Of a stretch of 64,000 nt of DNA, positions 1 through 11,579 are shown piece after piece. The stretch covers positions 80,609,942 to 80,673,941 of the forward strand of contig CM019826.1 of assembly GCA_009763385.1 (NCBI GenBank), read 5' to 3'. The notes under the pieces were generated by a model. It saw nothing but the letters and a program-made list of their open reading frames with translations. It made no database searches and was not told the origin of the DNA. Position numbers and translations under genes: made by a program. How positions within the stretch are numbered: the stretch's first letter is position 1; every line of letters begins with the position of its first letter. The stretch comes from Coix lacryma-jobi var. lacryma-jobi (lineage: Eukaryota; Streptophyta; Magnoliopsida; Poales; Poaceae).

Positions 1-347
1 GTGAAACCAGTTCGGTTAGTTTCGTCTTAAAAAGTTCCACCTAAGGAAATAATAAAACTTGTTGTTTGAAACTATTTTGTATGTTGTTTTGTTGAGTTTT
101 CTAAATGCTTCCTAAACTTGTTAAATGTGATAATGAAGCTAAGTTTGTCCAAAGGTTACAATTATAGTTTTGTTAGCTTGTGTTAATATGCTTAGCAAGG
201 AAATGTACTAAACATGTTGTTTAATTGCTTTTCCATGCTGTAAAAATATAATCCTGTTCATGCTTACTTTTCTTGCAATGATGAGAACTAGAGTTATAAG
301 AATTAAAAGTTTGTGAAAATAATTTTCATAGCTCTCTAGTATCATGT
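1..347. other. AT-rich flank of element A (background element D)
   Basis: No coding sequence is visible. The stretch is AT-rich with T-runs and many TTG/TGTT words, like the interior of the long LTRs seen later at 49380-53091. It shares the 15-mer AAACTTGTTGTTTGA (55-69) with the right flank of element A (30962-30976). I treat it as part of the older element into which A inserted, but I cannot name the family. Confidence 0.4.
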
Positions 348-2001
348 TGTTTACACCAGATTTTGGACCAAGAGGATTATTATTTAGTAAGCATAAATGG
401 CTGATTTATTAAAGAAAAGGATCGGCCTGAAAATAAAGAAGCTTGTGTGGGTCAAGCGTAACTAGAAGGATTCATGTGGACCAACGCATCGGGCTTCGAA
501 GGGGTGTCGGACTCGACCAAGGAGTTCAAGTTCGGGTCATCTTTTATTTTACCTTTTTTGTAACCTACTCGTGTTAGGGCAAGAGTCAACCGGGTTATAA
601 ATAGCTAGAAACCCGAATTTTGTAAGACATCCAATCAATCAAAAAACCGGCCACCGGCCAAAAAACCCTAGGAGTAGGAGTAACGTAGATCTCGGCGAGA
701 CCTTCAATTAGACAGGGCTGCATCGGCATCGACCGACCTCCGGTTTGCTTGTAAGTTTCACCAATGGCTTGTGTCATCATGTAATAAGGCTGTATTTGGC
801 ATTGACCAAACTCTTGTTAAGCTATGGCATGGTTAGTTATCGATCCAAAGTTCGTCTTTTGTGAGACTGTCTTGACTCTGATCAATATCTTACTTTAGTC
901 GATCTTGATTAGTTATCGGCTCTATTGGTTTGGCAAGGTAATAGATTCATCAAGTTACTGATGTTGTTTCATGTTTTAATTTGTTTCTTTATGTTTCAAC
1001 CAACATCTTGCTCAATCAAGATTGACAAAGTAGTTTAATCTTAAAGGATGCTTAGTTTCGGCTGTTTTTGGGATCTACATGCTCAGAACAGAGAAAATAG
1101 CCGATATAAGCCTTTCATCGACTATTTTGTCAATCTTGGTTGCTACATATTGTGCGTTCGAGATATCCGATAAAATAATGATCTGATATAAGAGAAGATA
1201 GATTTGATCTAATATGTTTATTACGGTTGTATTTCCGAACCCCACTGATATATATGATAGATTAGTTTTGTTTGATCTTAAGCTAAATCAAGATTTTAAC
1301 GGATAGATCTTGTTCGTGCCTCATGGACCCTGCATCGGCTGAAATAGCCAATTCAGTTATACTTTCTTCATAGTGTGTACTTTTAAGTGGTTTGAAATTA
1401 ATGGATCTACTGTTTGTACAAGACATGATCTAGCTTAACAATCATTATGGCTGCATGGAGACACCCCACTGTTGATGTTTAAGCTATTTTATCGATCTAT
1501 TTATTATTATGGTTGCATGGAGACACCCCACTGTTAATGAATAGAACTGGTTGTGTAATTAGTCGATACGTTGGTTTCATATTGCTTAGCTGTACACATA
1601 AATCTTTATTTCTTTCTCTTTTAAGCTCATCGGTTGTTTGTTTATCCTGAGTACTCCTTTATATATTTCATAGCCGACATGTTTCATATCTTTTTCCAAT
1701 ATTCTTATTCAAATCTCTTGGGAGTTGACTCTGTAGTCAATGTTCTATTAACAAAGGCTATATCAGATCCGCACATTTTGGAACTGTCTGGCACAAAACC
1801 GGCAGGTTCCACGATTTAACAAACTTTTTCTTCCCCTTGTTAATTGCAGGTCAAATTGACTGGCATGCCCAAAGTTGATCTCGCTAAGATTCGGCTCCAC
1901 CATCCGTTGAAGGTTCAGGAGGTCAAGGCCTTGCTCTGTACCCCTCTGAGGACCGTGTGCTCGAGTGTATTGGCGCGACCGACCAAGATTTTACGTCAAC
2001 A
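348..2001 (+). repeat. 5' LTR of element A
   Basis: It begins TGTTTACACC and ends ACGTCAACA. The match to 29307-30960 runs the full length and stops at both boundaries. The related solo LTR I (46385-47948, minus strand) has the same kind of ends (TGTTGACACC...CGTCAACA), which supports these boundaries. It contains a direct repeat of about 60-bp period around 1447-1540 (the phrase CATGGAGACACCCCACTGTT occurs twice). Just downstream lies CTTTTGGCACGCCTGGTGAG, the usual position of the primer binding site; I did not assign the tRNA. Confidence 0.9.
596..603 (+). promoter_or_regulatory. TATA box of element A 5' LTR
   Basis: TATAAATA lies about 250 bp into the LTR and is conserved in the 3' LTR copies (29555-29562 and 35233-35240). 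Transcription would be expected to start about 30 bp downstream. This is assigned from motif and position only. Confidence 0.6.
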
Positions 2002-2035
2002 CATTCTTTTGGCACGCCTGGTGAGACACAATCGC

Positions 2036-4254
2036 ATGATCATAACAATCAACAACGAAGATGTATTAAACGTGACAATGGAAGAACTTCCAGATGAGCT
2101 TCGACGTCTGATAGAAGAAACTGTTGAACAATATCGTTATATGTGTCTGTTGAGCTTCAGTAAAAGCAGGGATAAGAAGATTATCCAAAAGTCTCATCTG
2201 CCAAGGGTGTTTCTAGATGGCCATGTTGATCCAATGGTTCAGGTCCAGCACAATGCCATGCAAGAAGTGATCAGCAAAGCAATGTCTACCACTCTGATGA
2301 ATCACAATGAAGTATTCCTCAATAGTCTCTCAAATGCCATTAAAGAGGCCTTTAACTTAGGCGATGATAGAAGGGGTCCGGTATATACCGTAAGAAACAA
2401 TCAAGGAGCTGGAACTTCTACTGGACCTTAGATCAATGGTCTGAATGGCAATGGAAGCCAGATGATGATTAACCCTAGGGGCATGACACCGCAGCCAGTG
2501 CAACAGCCGATTGTGAGTAATAACATGTACTCATCGGCTACAAAAATAGCTCCCTATGCAAGGCGCATCACCAGAGACTTCAATGCACCACCATATCAAG
2601 GGAGCGTAGCACCTGGTGATATCCCACAGGGATATCATTATGTCTCAGATTTCTATACCTTGGATGCTCAGGAGAACCCGGGGTATAATTACAACACTTT
2701 CGGGGGGCAGAACATCGGCTATCAAAAGCTGGTAAACCAAATTGATCAACTGATGAGTCCGGTGACTGATCTGGTTCAATTTGGTATGACGCCAAAACCT
2801 ACAATCACCGGCTACAAAAAGCCATATCCAGAATGGTTTGATCAGGTTGTTCTTCCTCCAAGATATAGAATCCCTGATTTTACTAAATTCACGGGGACCG
2901 GCTCAGTAACAACCATGGAGCACATAACCCATTTTCTCGTCCAGCTTGGAGAGATTGGTGATGAACAAGCACTTTAAGTCAGAATGTTCCCTCTCTCTCT
3001 TTCTGGTTCGGCTTTTTCATGGTTTTCATCTCTGCCACCCAATTCCATTCAGAGCTGGGAGGATTTGGAAGACAAATTCCGTAAATACTTTGACCTTAGA
3101 GTATTGGAGAAAAGCCTAGTGGACTTAATCGATACAAGGCAAACGAATAATGAGTCTGGACGCCAGTACCTCCAATGATTTAGAGAGATGAAGAATCAAT
3201 GCTACTCCTTATCATTGTCAGACCCAGAGGTAGTTACATTGCAATTCAAGGATTGATACCTGCTATCAGAGAAAAAATCAGCTTTGGTTGTAACAGTATG
3301 GCCGATTTAGCTAAAAAGGTAGCAAGTATTGATGCCCAAAATCGGTACAATCAAGTCTTTAAACCCAAGAAAGCCTACAATGCAGAAAGCCATTTCTTCC
3401 TAGAAGATGAAGACAATAATTCAGGAGATGAAAGTGATGAAGAAGTGGCTGTTGTAGATTGGTCTTGGAATAACAATGAGTACATGCCTTGGGAAAAAGC
3501 CAAAAGTGCCGAGAAAGATGTAAAGTATAGCTTTGACATCACTAAGGCCGACAAGATATTTAACTATTTGCTAGAAAAGGGTCAAATCAAGTTGACTGGG
3601 AACCATACCATCCCATCGGCTGAGGAGCTTAAAAATAAAAGGTATTGCAAATTTCATAATTCTGGTACCCATACTACTAATGATTGCCGAGTTTTCAGAG
3701 ATATGATCCAAAGGGCTATCGTTAAAGGAAGGATTGGCCTAGAAAAGGCCAAAGGCATGAGCATCAACGACCCTCCTTTCCCACAGAACATGGTAGCTCT
3801 AGCACCTCGGAGTGAAATCAAGGTGTTGACTTCTGACAAAGCCAAGGTAGCTGGGACAGTTGATCCAAAGAGACAGTTAACAGCCAGGGAGAATCAGGAG
3901 ATGAAAGGGAAGAAAAACACTGATCAACATGATCAACCTGAAACTTCAAAGGCTGGTGAAGTAAGAAGGCGTCCAACTGTCAGAATCTTATTAAACAAGT
4001 GGCAACGTCAGAAGGAAAGGAGCCAAATGCAAAGGGAAAGGGATGAACAAGAATATCAAGAATGGCTCAAGGAAGAAGAGTATAGGAGGTCTCGTGAAGA
4101 AGGAAGACGCGTCAGAGATGAAGAAAAGAATCACTGGGACTGTCCTTTCTTCAGGCATTGTTGGAATGAAGGCTTAAAACTTCCTACTCTTCATAATTGT
4201 CCAGAATGCAGTGATCAGTATCGAGATTATAGGCAGTCGAGAGACAACCGTTGA
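2036..4254 (+). pseudogene. gag: Element A gag, broken
   Basis: This is the capsid/nucleocapsid polyprotein of a Tat-type gypsy element. The ATG at 2036 is the first in frame after the LTR; an open frame reaching back to 1844 lies inside the LTR and is not meaningful. The reading frame is interrupted by stops at 2429-2431, 2975-2977 and 3176-3178, and by a frameshift near 3245, after which 3199-4254 stays open. The middle part (about 2984-3178) has the retrotransposon gag core signature (SLSGSAFSWFSSLPPNSI). Near 3645-3685 a Cys/His cluster (YCKFHNSGTHTTNDC) stands where a zinc-binding motif lies in this lineage. The C-terminal part is rich in Arg, Glu and Gln. It ends at a TGA (4252-4254) that has continuing open frame beyond it. 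Confidence 0.8.
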
Positions 4255-5168
4255 TCTGTACATGAAAGATTGAGGTTTGAAAAGACAGATCGGCGCATAA
4301 AAAATAAAAATATTCATAATCGGCTTGGAGTAAGGTTAGCCGATCATGATCATCCTTGGCAAGAGGGGAAATGGTGTCCTGGTGGTTTGACCAAAAGCCA
4401 GAAGCGACGGGTTCAAAGACTAAGAAATGATGAAGTCTAGAAGAAAAAACCCAAGGTCTGGCAGGTAAAGCATATAGCCGATAAAGGTGAATCATCGGCT
4501 AATATCGCTGCTCTGTTCATGCTACCTGCTGAGTATAGATCCTCTGATCATGAAGAAGAATTTGATGGTGAAGAAGCAGTTCCTCAGTGGAACTATCAAG
4601 CAGAAGAGGCCACGTTTCAAAAACCTGAGAAACATTCCCATTTGAAGGCATTGTATTTGAAAGGGTTTGTTGATGGAAGGCCTCTGAATAGGATGTTAGT
4701 TGATGGAGGGGTAGCTGTTAATTTGATGCCATATGCCACTTTTAGAAAGCTTGGCAAGACTACTGAAGACTTCACTCAGACCGATGTGAGGTTGACCGAC
4801 TTTGCTGGCCACGTATCGACTACTAAAGGTGTTGTATGTGTCGAGTTGACAATTGGTAGCAAAAGTATGCCGACTACTTTCTTTGTGGTCGATGCAAAAG
4901 GATCCTACAGTGTGCTTCTTGGAAGAGATTGGAGCCACGCCAATTGTTGCATTCCATCCACCATGCATCAGAATGAGATTCAGTGGATCGGCGATACCGT
5001 GGAAGTGGTACCAGCCGATTTGACTGTTAGTGTTGCTTATTCAGACCCTGATGTTTGGAACTTTGATAACATTGAGTGCTTTTCCGGAAAGATTTTTGAA
5101 GACTTTCTCAATACAATTTACGAAAGTCAACAGCCAATCCAAGCAGTCGGCTTCAAAAAATATATTTA
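4255..5168 (+). pseudogene. pol: Element A aspartic protease region
   Basis: The frame continues from gag through stops at 4252-4254 and 4438-4440 and is open from 4519 to 5169. The active-site region reads LVDGGVAVNLMP (near 4697-4732), the DGG form of the retroviral aspartic protease motif used in Tat elements, followed by a flap-like hydrophobic stretch and VLLGRDW near 4910. It would cleave the gag-pol polyprotein. The frame ends in TAA at 5167-5169 and the RT is in another frame, so protease and RT are no longer joined. Confidence 0.75.
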
Positions 5169-6720
5169 ATGGATTATACAGCTAACGAGGATGAGAGTAA
5201 GATGGGTAAGGGTTTCACATCGGCTGTTGAACTAGAAGCAGTTGATATTGGAAACAGTGATAAGCCGAGGTTGATATATATCAGTGCCAAGTTGGATCCC
5301 AAGTTTAGGCAAGAACTTATTACATTATTAAAAGAGTATAAAGAATGTTTTGCTTGGGATTATTCTGAAATGCCTGGTCTTGATCGATCATTGGTTGAGC
5401 ATCGACTACCTATTAAGCATGGGAGTCGGCCTGTGAAACAAGCTCCGAGAAGGATTAGAGCAGAAGTTATGGCCGATGTGAAAACAGAGATCACTCGGCT
5501 TTACGAAGCTAATTTCATTCGGCAATGTAGATATGCTGAATGGATATCTAGCGTAGTCCCTGTGTATAAGAAAAATGGAAAAATGAGGGTTTGTATTGAC
5601 TTCTGGGATTTGATGAAAGCTACTCCTATGGATGGCTACCCAATGCCATTGGCAGATATGTTAGTCGATGCGGCAGCAGGACATAAAGTAATCAGTTTTA
5701 TGGATGGCAATGCTAGATATAATCATTTTTTTATGGCAGAGGAAGATATACATAAAACTGCATTCAAATGTTCGGGTGCTATAGGCTTATATGAATGGGT
5801 GGTCATGACTTTTGGGCTTAAGAATGTCGGTGCAACTTATCAGAGAGCTATGAATTATATCTTTCATGAGTTGATCGGCAGGATTGTGGAGATTTACATT
5901 TATGATGTGGTTGTAAAATCCAGGGATTATCAAAAACATCTTAAGGATCTCAGAGATACTCTCGAATGCGCGAGGAAACACGGCTTAAGGATGAATCTGC
6001 ACAGGTGTGCATTTGGAGTATCAGCTCGTCAGTTCTTGGGGTTTATGGTACATGAAAAAGGGATTGAAGTTGGTCAAAAGAGTTATGATGCAATTGACAA
6101 AGCAGTGCCACCAACCACAAAGACTCAATTACAATCTTTGATCGATAAAATTAATTTCATCAGGAGATTTGTTTCGGATCTATCAGCCAAGATTTTACCA
6201 TTCTCAGTTTTGTTAAAACTAAAGGATGATCAAGAGTTTAAATGGGGAGATGAGCAACAGAAGGCATTTGACGAGATCAAAGAGTATATGAAGTCTCCAC
6301 CAGTTTTGATCCCTCCTCAAAAGAACAAACCTTTCAAGTTGTATGTGTCAGCCGATGATCATACAATTGGATCGGCCTTAATGCAAGAATTTGAAGGAAA
6401 AGAAAGAGTGGTGTTCTATCTCAGTAGAAAATTGCTTGACCTAGAAACGAGGTATTCTCCTATTGAAAAATTATGCCTATGTTTGTATTTCTCGTGCACC
6501 GAGCTTCGACATTACCTATTGTCTTCTGAATGCATGGTGGTGTCCAAGTTTGACATAATTAAACATATGTTATCCATCCCTATACTAAATGGGTGGATTG
6601 GCAAATGGATTCTTACATTATCAGAATTTGACTTGAAGTATGAATCGGCTAAAGTGGTTAAAGTTCAGGTAATAGCCGATTTTGTTACTCATCATCATGA
6701 ACAAGAGACTAAAACTTTAG
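5169..6720 (+). pseudogene. pol: Element A reverse transcriptase and first RNase H
   Basis: The open frame 5169-6902 carries the gypsy RT palm and fingers (VCIDFWDLMKATPMDGYPMP; FMDGNARYNHFFMAEEDIHKTAF) and the thumb/connection, then the first RNase H (KLYVSADDHTIGSALMQ; LSRKLLDLETRYSPIEKL). The catalytic motif that normally reads Y-I-D-D in this lineage reads YIYD here (near 5900), so one of the paired metal-binding aspartates is replaced by Tyr. That alone should abolish polymerase activity. Several other conserved motif positions are changed too (DFWDL, GNARYNHF). The family assignment is firm; loss of activity is an inference from the active-site change. Confidence 0.85.
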
Positions 6721-7385
6721 ATTTTACCCCATGGGCCTTGTTTTTTGATGATTCCAATTGCAAGCAAGGTGGGGGCATTGGTATTGTTCTTGTTTCTCCT
6801 CAGGGAGGGAGTTTTGAGTTTGCTTTCTCAATTGATCCAACCGCCACGAACAATCAAGCTGAGTATGAAGCACTTCTCAAGGAACTTCAGATTTTGTGTT
6901 AGGTAGGGGCCGAGACTGTTGACATTTTTGGTTATTCTCAATTAGTGATTAATCAATTGCTCGGCCTATATAAGTGCAAAGATGATATTTTAAGGAAGCA
7001 TTATGAAAAGTGCCTTGAGTTGCTTAATTCTTTCTCTTCTGTTGTCATAAAGCATATCCCTAGATTTCAGAATCAAGAAGCTAATCGGTTAGCTCAAAGT
7101 GCTTCTGGGTATCGGCAAGTCGTTGAAATATTAACTGATGAAATTGCCGATGGTGATGATTGGAGGGTTGAGATTATTGAATACTTGAGGAATCCATCAC
7201 AACGAGTATCCAGAAAATTAAGGTATAAAGCTACAAATTTTGTCCTTCTTGAGGATCAACTTTATCATAAAACAATCGATGGTGTACTTCTTAAATGTAT
7301 GAGTCAAGAAGAGGCCAAAGTCCTAATGGGAGAAATCCACAAAGGAGTTTGTGGTGCGCATCAGTCTGCTCATAAAATGAAATAG
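6721..7385 (+). pseudogene. pol: Element A second (archaeal-type) RNase H and linker
   Basis: After the RT/RNase H unit a second RNase H-like domain follows (TPWALFFDDSNCKQGGGIGIVLVSPQG, then TNNQAEYEALLKELQILC). This duplicated RNase H is characteristic of the Tat lineage and is thought to take over the RNase H role. The first metal-binding Asp (FFDDS) and the Glu of QAEYEAL are present. A TAG at 6900-6902 interrupts it, and the frame continues as GYSQLVINQL and HIPRFQNQEANRLAQSA, the latter being the last conserved block of the fold. The region up to 7385 links to integrase and ends in another in-frame TAG at 7383. Confidence 0.8.
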
Positions 7386-8182
7386 ATGATCAGAAGAGCA
7401 GGATATTTTTGGCCGACCATTTTAGAAGATTGTTTTAAATATTATAAAGGATGTGAAGAATGCCAAAGATTCGGTAATATTCAGAAGTCTCCAGCATCAG
7501 CCATGAATCCAATCACAAAATCGTGGCCATTTCGAGGATGGGGAATAGATTTGATTGGCCAAATATTTCTGGCATCTAGCAAAGGACACAAATTTGTGTT
7601 GGTAGCAACCGACTATTTTACTAAATGGGTTGAAGCTGTTCCTTTGAAGGAAGCTTCATCGGCTACTGTAATTGAGTTCATCAAAGAACATATCATTTAC
7701 CGGTTTGGTGTTCCTCAAACCATTACTACAGATCAAGGAAAGATGTTTAAGTTCATGAAGCTGTATTGCCTTGGGAAATCAATATAGGATCTAGGAGAGT
7801 ATCACAACAAAATAATTTAAAGACCGATGAATATAAACATCTCATGATGGACAATCTTGATGATTTAAACTTTCATCGGCTAAAAGCTTTGGAAAATATC
7901 AGAGCTCAAAAGCTAAGAGTGGCTAAATACTATGATCAAAAGGTCAGGGAGAAGAAGTTTAATGAAGGGGACTTGGTTTGGAAAGTCATTTTGCCTATTG
8001 GAACTAAGGTTGGTAAATATGGTAAATGGTCACCAAATTGGGAAGGACCCTATCGGATTACCAGATGTGCTCCTGGCAATGCTTATTTCTATGAGACTCT
8101 AGAGGGTGTCGAATACTCCAGGGTAGTTAATGGGAAATATTTTAAGAAGTATTACCCAAGTATCTGGGTGGATCAGTTGTAA
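7386..8182 (+). pseudogene. pol: Element A integrase with core deletion
   Basis: The N-terminal zinc-binding part straddles the TAG at 7383 (HQSAHKMK before it, CEECQRF after). The first catalytic Asp lies in GWGIDLIG and the second in ITTDQGKMF (near 7720-7745). Immediately after, near 7745-7770, the reading jumps to PWEINIGSRRV in another frame. In gypsy integrases that block lies about 100 residues further on, so roughly 300 bp of the catalytic core, including the catalytic Glu, is missing. The C-terminal domain (GDLVWKVI...GKWSPNWEGPYRI) is intact to the stop at 8180-8182. No chromodomain is present, as expected for Tat. Confidence 0.8.
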
Positions 8183-8446
8183 CTAATTGATCTGGCCAGT
8201 GACTAATATGTCAACATTGGTATCCAATTGATAGCTGATACTGATGTATCGCCTTCAGAACAAAAATAGCCGATGCAATCGAAGCATCGCCTTCAGTCCA
8301 AAAATACGGGATCAAGAATCATTGGAATTAAAAGACCTCGATGGGTCTTATCACAAGGAGATCATAAAGGTGCAGAAATTTCATTATATTCAAGAAAAGG
8401 GTTATTTACAAAAGCTTGGTGCTGACAAACTACTCGAAAACCTTAT
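8183..8446 (+). other. Element A 3' non-coding region, left part
   Basis: No gene is visible. The sequence lies between the integrase stop and the insertion of element B. It resumes at 28134 after the second copy of the CTTAT target duplication. A short open frame (8244-8486) runs into the LTR of B and has no recognisable domain. Confidence 0.6.
8442..8446 (+). repeat. Target site duplication of element B, left (CTTAT)
   Basis: CTTAT precedes the TG of the 5' LTR (8447) and recurs directly after the CA of the 3' LTR (28129-28133). Removing B rejoins element A. Confidence 0.9.
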
Positions 8447-9768
8447 TGTGGACACTGGTTATCTATCAAAATTAAAGGATAAATAAATATGAAAAGGGCA
8501 AGAATTTGATCACCAACAAAGGTTTAGGGTTTCAACTGACAATATTCCATGAGTTTTGGTGAGTTATGATTCTGCAGGGACTAAACCATGAAATCAGCAC
8601 CGATAGCTTCCCATAGAAGGAAACCGTCGGGAGATAACGCAACCGCCACGTCGGGATACTTCTAGAAGACTCCAAAGAACACATAGAGACACCACGAGAA
8701 AGGGCACCGCGGCCCACTTCCAGGTGGGATCGACCGGTCCTCTAGGCCCACCGGTCGGTCTCCCCCTCCGGGCCCGCTGGCTTCCATCTTCTGCAAGCTT
8801 CCTCCATCGACCTCTAGGATGCATCTTAGCCATACCTTAAGTCGGTTTGATCTAACGGCCGCGGTTGATCCCTCAGGGCTATATAAGTAGCCCCAGACCC
8901 CCCTCTCCAGGCATCTCCATCTTCATTATTCATCTCCACATCAGAAACTAGGGTTTCAATTAGAAGTAGAGGTCCCTCTAGATGAATCTCTTCTAGTTCA
9001 TCTAGAAATAGATCTAGTTCATCTAGTTGTAATCAAGAGCCAGCTATCAAGTAGAAGAGTAGTTACCCCTCTTGTTTAGGTTTAGAACCTAGTCTTATAT
9101 TAGAACTAGAAGAGAGAGAGAGAGAGGAAGAGATCAAGATGGAGCTCCGGCCTGTCGGATCCACTTCTTCATCGTGTACCTGTGGATTCAAGTTCATCAA
9201 CAACTTCAGCGATTGTTTCGGTAATCAACGTCTATATTTAAGTTTGAGCTATTGTTCTTATTATTCTTAAAGATTTATGACTCTCTTTTGAGTACTTTAA
9301 TTCTAGTCATTCTAGAGTTAGAGTAGTTGGATAGTGTAAGCGTGGTGCTTAGACTTGATAGCTCATATATGCCTCCTATAACACCGGTAGTAGTGGTTGT
9401 TCGCAAGGGTGACTCTTATAGCCTTGTTGATTCTTCTATAGTCCACTTACCCGTGTGTAGGCTCGGTAGGATTATACATTTGCATAAAAGACTCATACTC
9501 TGTTTGTGACCTTTTATGGCAACTTCCCCACTAAGAATAATATAAACATATCACTCTTGAATTGGATTTAGACAGCCTTAATGATCCCCTCTATACTTCT
9601 ACATTCTCCGTCCTTGTTAGCTACTCAGGGGTTAGGCTTTAAGACTTATCACTATCCGTTCCTTTGGGTTCGATATTAAAACTGGGTTACTCCGGTGAAG
9701 TGCTACATCGGTAGATCTTATCTGTGCGCTTGTGGATAAAGTAGAGTGTGCGTTAATTTAAACCAACA
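8447..9768 (+). repeat. 5' LTR of element B
   Basis: It starts TGTGGACACTGG and ends ACCAACA. The 3' copy starts TGTTGACGCTGG. Upstream of the TATA box lies a GC-rich inverted repeat around ACCGGTCGGTC, perfect over 11 bp per arm in the 3' copy (27091-27101 with 27112-27122) and with one mismatch here. A GA-rich run (AGAGAGAGAG) lies near 9111-9127. Confidence 0.9.
8880..8887 (+). promoter_or_regulatory. TATA box of element B 5' LTR
   Basis: TATATAAG is followed by a C-rich leader. The same motif lies at the same place in the 3' LTR (27240-27247). Confidence 0.65.
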
Positions 9769-9776
9769 AGCATTTC

Positions 9777-9794
9777 TGGCGCCGTTGCCGGGGA
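9777..9794 (+). promoter_or_regulatory. Primer binding site of element B (tRNA-Asp)
   Basis: TGGCGCCGTTGCCGGGGA begins 8 bp after the LTR. It is complementary to the 3' end of plant tRNA-Asp(GUC), whose acceptor end reads CCCCGGCAACGGCGCCA. This primer is common in Athila-type elements. Confidence 0.85.
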
Positions 9795-10988
9795 ACAGTA
9801 GATCAACTTAAGTCTTAGTTTAACCTTGTAATCATACTTTTATCTTTTCCTTTTTTGTCCCAGACTTTTCATAATTTTTGTTTTCATTCTTATGAATGTT
9901 GTTTTTGAATTCCACTCTTATCTATCACTACCCCATGAGCAAGCTATAACCAGTAGAATCCTTATACCCCATCATAATACTTGGTTATGAGCTATGCCTA
10001 CCTTTTTGCTGCACTGTCCTTGTAATGAGCATAGAAATATAATTATAAAAATATTCCTTCGGGTATTCTTGTCACTAACCTTTCCAGGTCTGGACCAGAA
10101 AAGAACGAAGGAACAACAAACACAAGGTATGTCCCATCAATCATCATGCAACATTGAATTACATTCATCCAATCTTGATTTGTGCAAAAACCAAGCTTGG
10201 GGAATAGACTTTCTAAGAACATCTCTTGCCATGTTGCTATGTTGGTTTTCCTTACCTTTAGGATATGCTCATATACTAATCATGCTCTTTCATCACCATC
10301 TGAATAAATCTCTACAATGCTTTCATGTTATCTTTATTTGCTATAGTATGTACTTTGGTTTTGAAGTATTATCATACACCTTTTAAATTAGGCATGGAGC
10401 TTAGTTTAACTGCTTTCATGAATTAAAGTAAGACATAGTGTCTGGTTTGATTCTTCAGCTAAAAGGTGTGCTGATTTTACCTCTAAAGGCTATTAAATTA
10501 AGTATGGTGCTTAGGTTAAAATGCCTTCCTAGATCAAATTAGACGTGGTGTCTAGGTTGATTTCTGAACTGATAGTATGCTATAGTAGATATTTGATATT
10601 TTGTTGGACTAACCCCTGCAGGAAAACTTTCAATATCAATTTGGGAAAGTCCGGAGATGAACTCACACTGGAGATGAAGCAAGGCGTACAATGAACTTCA
10701 ACAACTCTTGCACAATGAAGACTCAGCTCATTCATCATGAATGAAAGAACTATGCGTATCAAAGTTTATTTATTTTGTCTTCTACTGCAAGTTATCTTTT
10801 GCCTTGAATCATGTTAAAGTGTAGCCAACACATAAAATACTAGTCTATGCTAAAACAATCCTAAAAATATCTTTTTATTAGCATAGATGCAAAATACATA
10901 AGTTGTGGATAATAACCCATGCTTCAAATTCTTGCAATCCTTCGGGTATATGTTCACTAACATTACGCAGGAGAGAGATTTTGTTCAT
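9795..10988 (+). other. Element B internal region, 5' part, no gene recognised
   Basis: The stretch runs from the primer site to the insertion of element C. An open frame of 130 codons (9994-10386) has no recognisable domain and looks accidental. Between about 10381 and 10570 four imperfect copies of a short motif recur (AATTAGGCATGGAGCTTAGTTTAA, then variants with TATGGTGCTTAGGTT, GACGTGGTGTCTAGGTT and GACATAGTGTCTGGTTT), spaced about 50-60 bp. The phrase AAGCTTGGGGAAT near 10192 resembles the purine tract before the 3' LTR. Confidence 0.5.
10984..10988 (+). repeat. Target site duplication of element C, left (TTCAT)
   Basis: TTCAT lies directly before the 5' LTR and directly after the 3' LTR (22476-22480). 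Confidence 0.9.
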
Positions 10989-11432
10989 TGCGGATACATG
11001 GGTGTATGCCAAGTCTCTGAGTGATGAGTGATTGTCAACGGGTTTGATGCGCATGTTCTTTGGCTCGTGTTGTGCAGGTGTCGAGCACGGAGACAGTGAT
11101 CGAGGGCAAGGTGAAGGTCAAGTTGAGACGTGCCGTGCCGACGGACTGGGTGCGATGAAGGATGGGCGTGCCGTGCGGCGGACGTGCCATGCCGATGTAT
11201 CGAGCAGTGAAGGGCGGACGTGAGGCTTGGACTGAGGGACCGGAGTGCCTGAGGATCAGCTATGGTGGCTGGCAGCCTGGGACAGCGACGAGCGGAGACT
11301 TGCGGGGCACAGTGTTGCTCGGGTCGAGGACCTGGGGACACGTGTTGGTGGACGGGGTGCACGGGCGGTGCATCCCCTCTACAGCTCCGGTTTGTTGGTT
11401 GAGCCAGAGAAAAACCAACGGGTGGACGGTTT

Positions 11433-11579
11433 CCGAGTTTGGGCCTCAAAACTCGGGCGCTGCGGGTTTCTGAGTTTGGGCCACAAAACTCAGGCTGGTG
11501 GGCTGGTTTCCCGGTTTGGGCCTCAAAACCGGGGGTTGCTGGAAAAGGCTGGTTTCCCGGTTTGGGCCACAAAACCGGG
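11433..11579 (+). promoter_or_regulatory. Four tandem 8-bp-stem hairpins in element C 5' LTR
   Basis: Four units lie at 11433-11456, 11470-11493, 11510-11533 and 11556-11579. Each has an 8-bp perfect stem and an 8-nt loop GGGCC(T/A)CA. The stems differ between units (CCGAGTTT, CTGAGTTT, CCCGGTTT, CCCGGTTT) and the opposite arm changes to match in every case. The same set lies at 20975-21121 in the 3' LTR. The function is unknown; position upstream of the TATA box suggests a cis-regulatory role. Confidence 0.75.

Noticed and set aside
9994..10386. 130-codon open frame in the 5' interior of element B
   Set aside because: Hydrophobic, no domain, AT-rich composition typical of non-coding sequence. 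It is not near the place where gag remnants appear.
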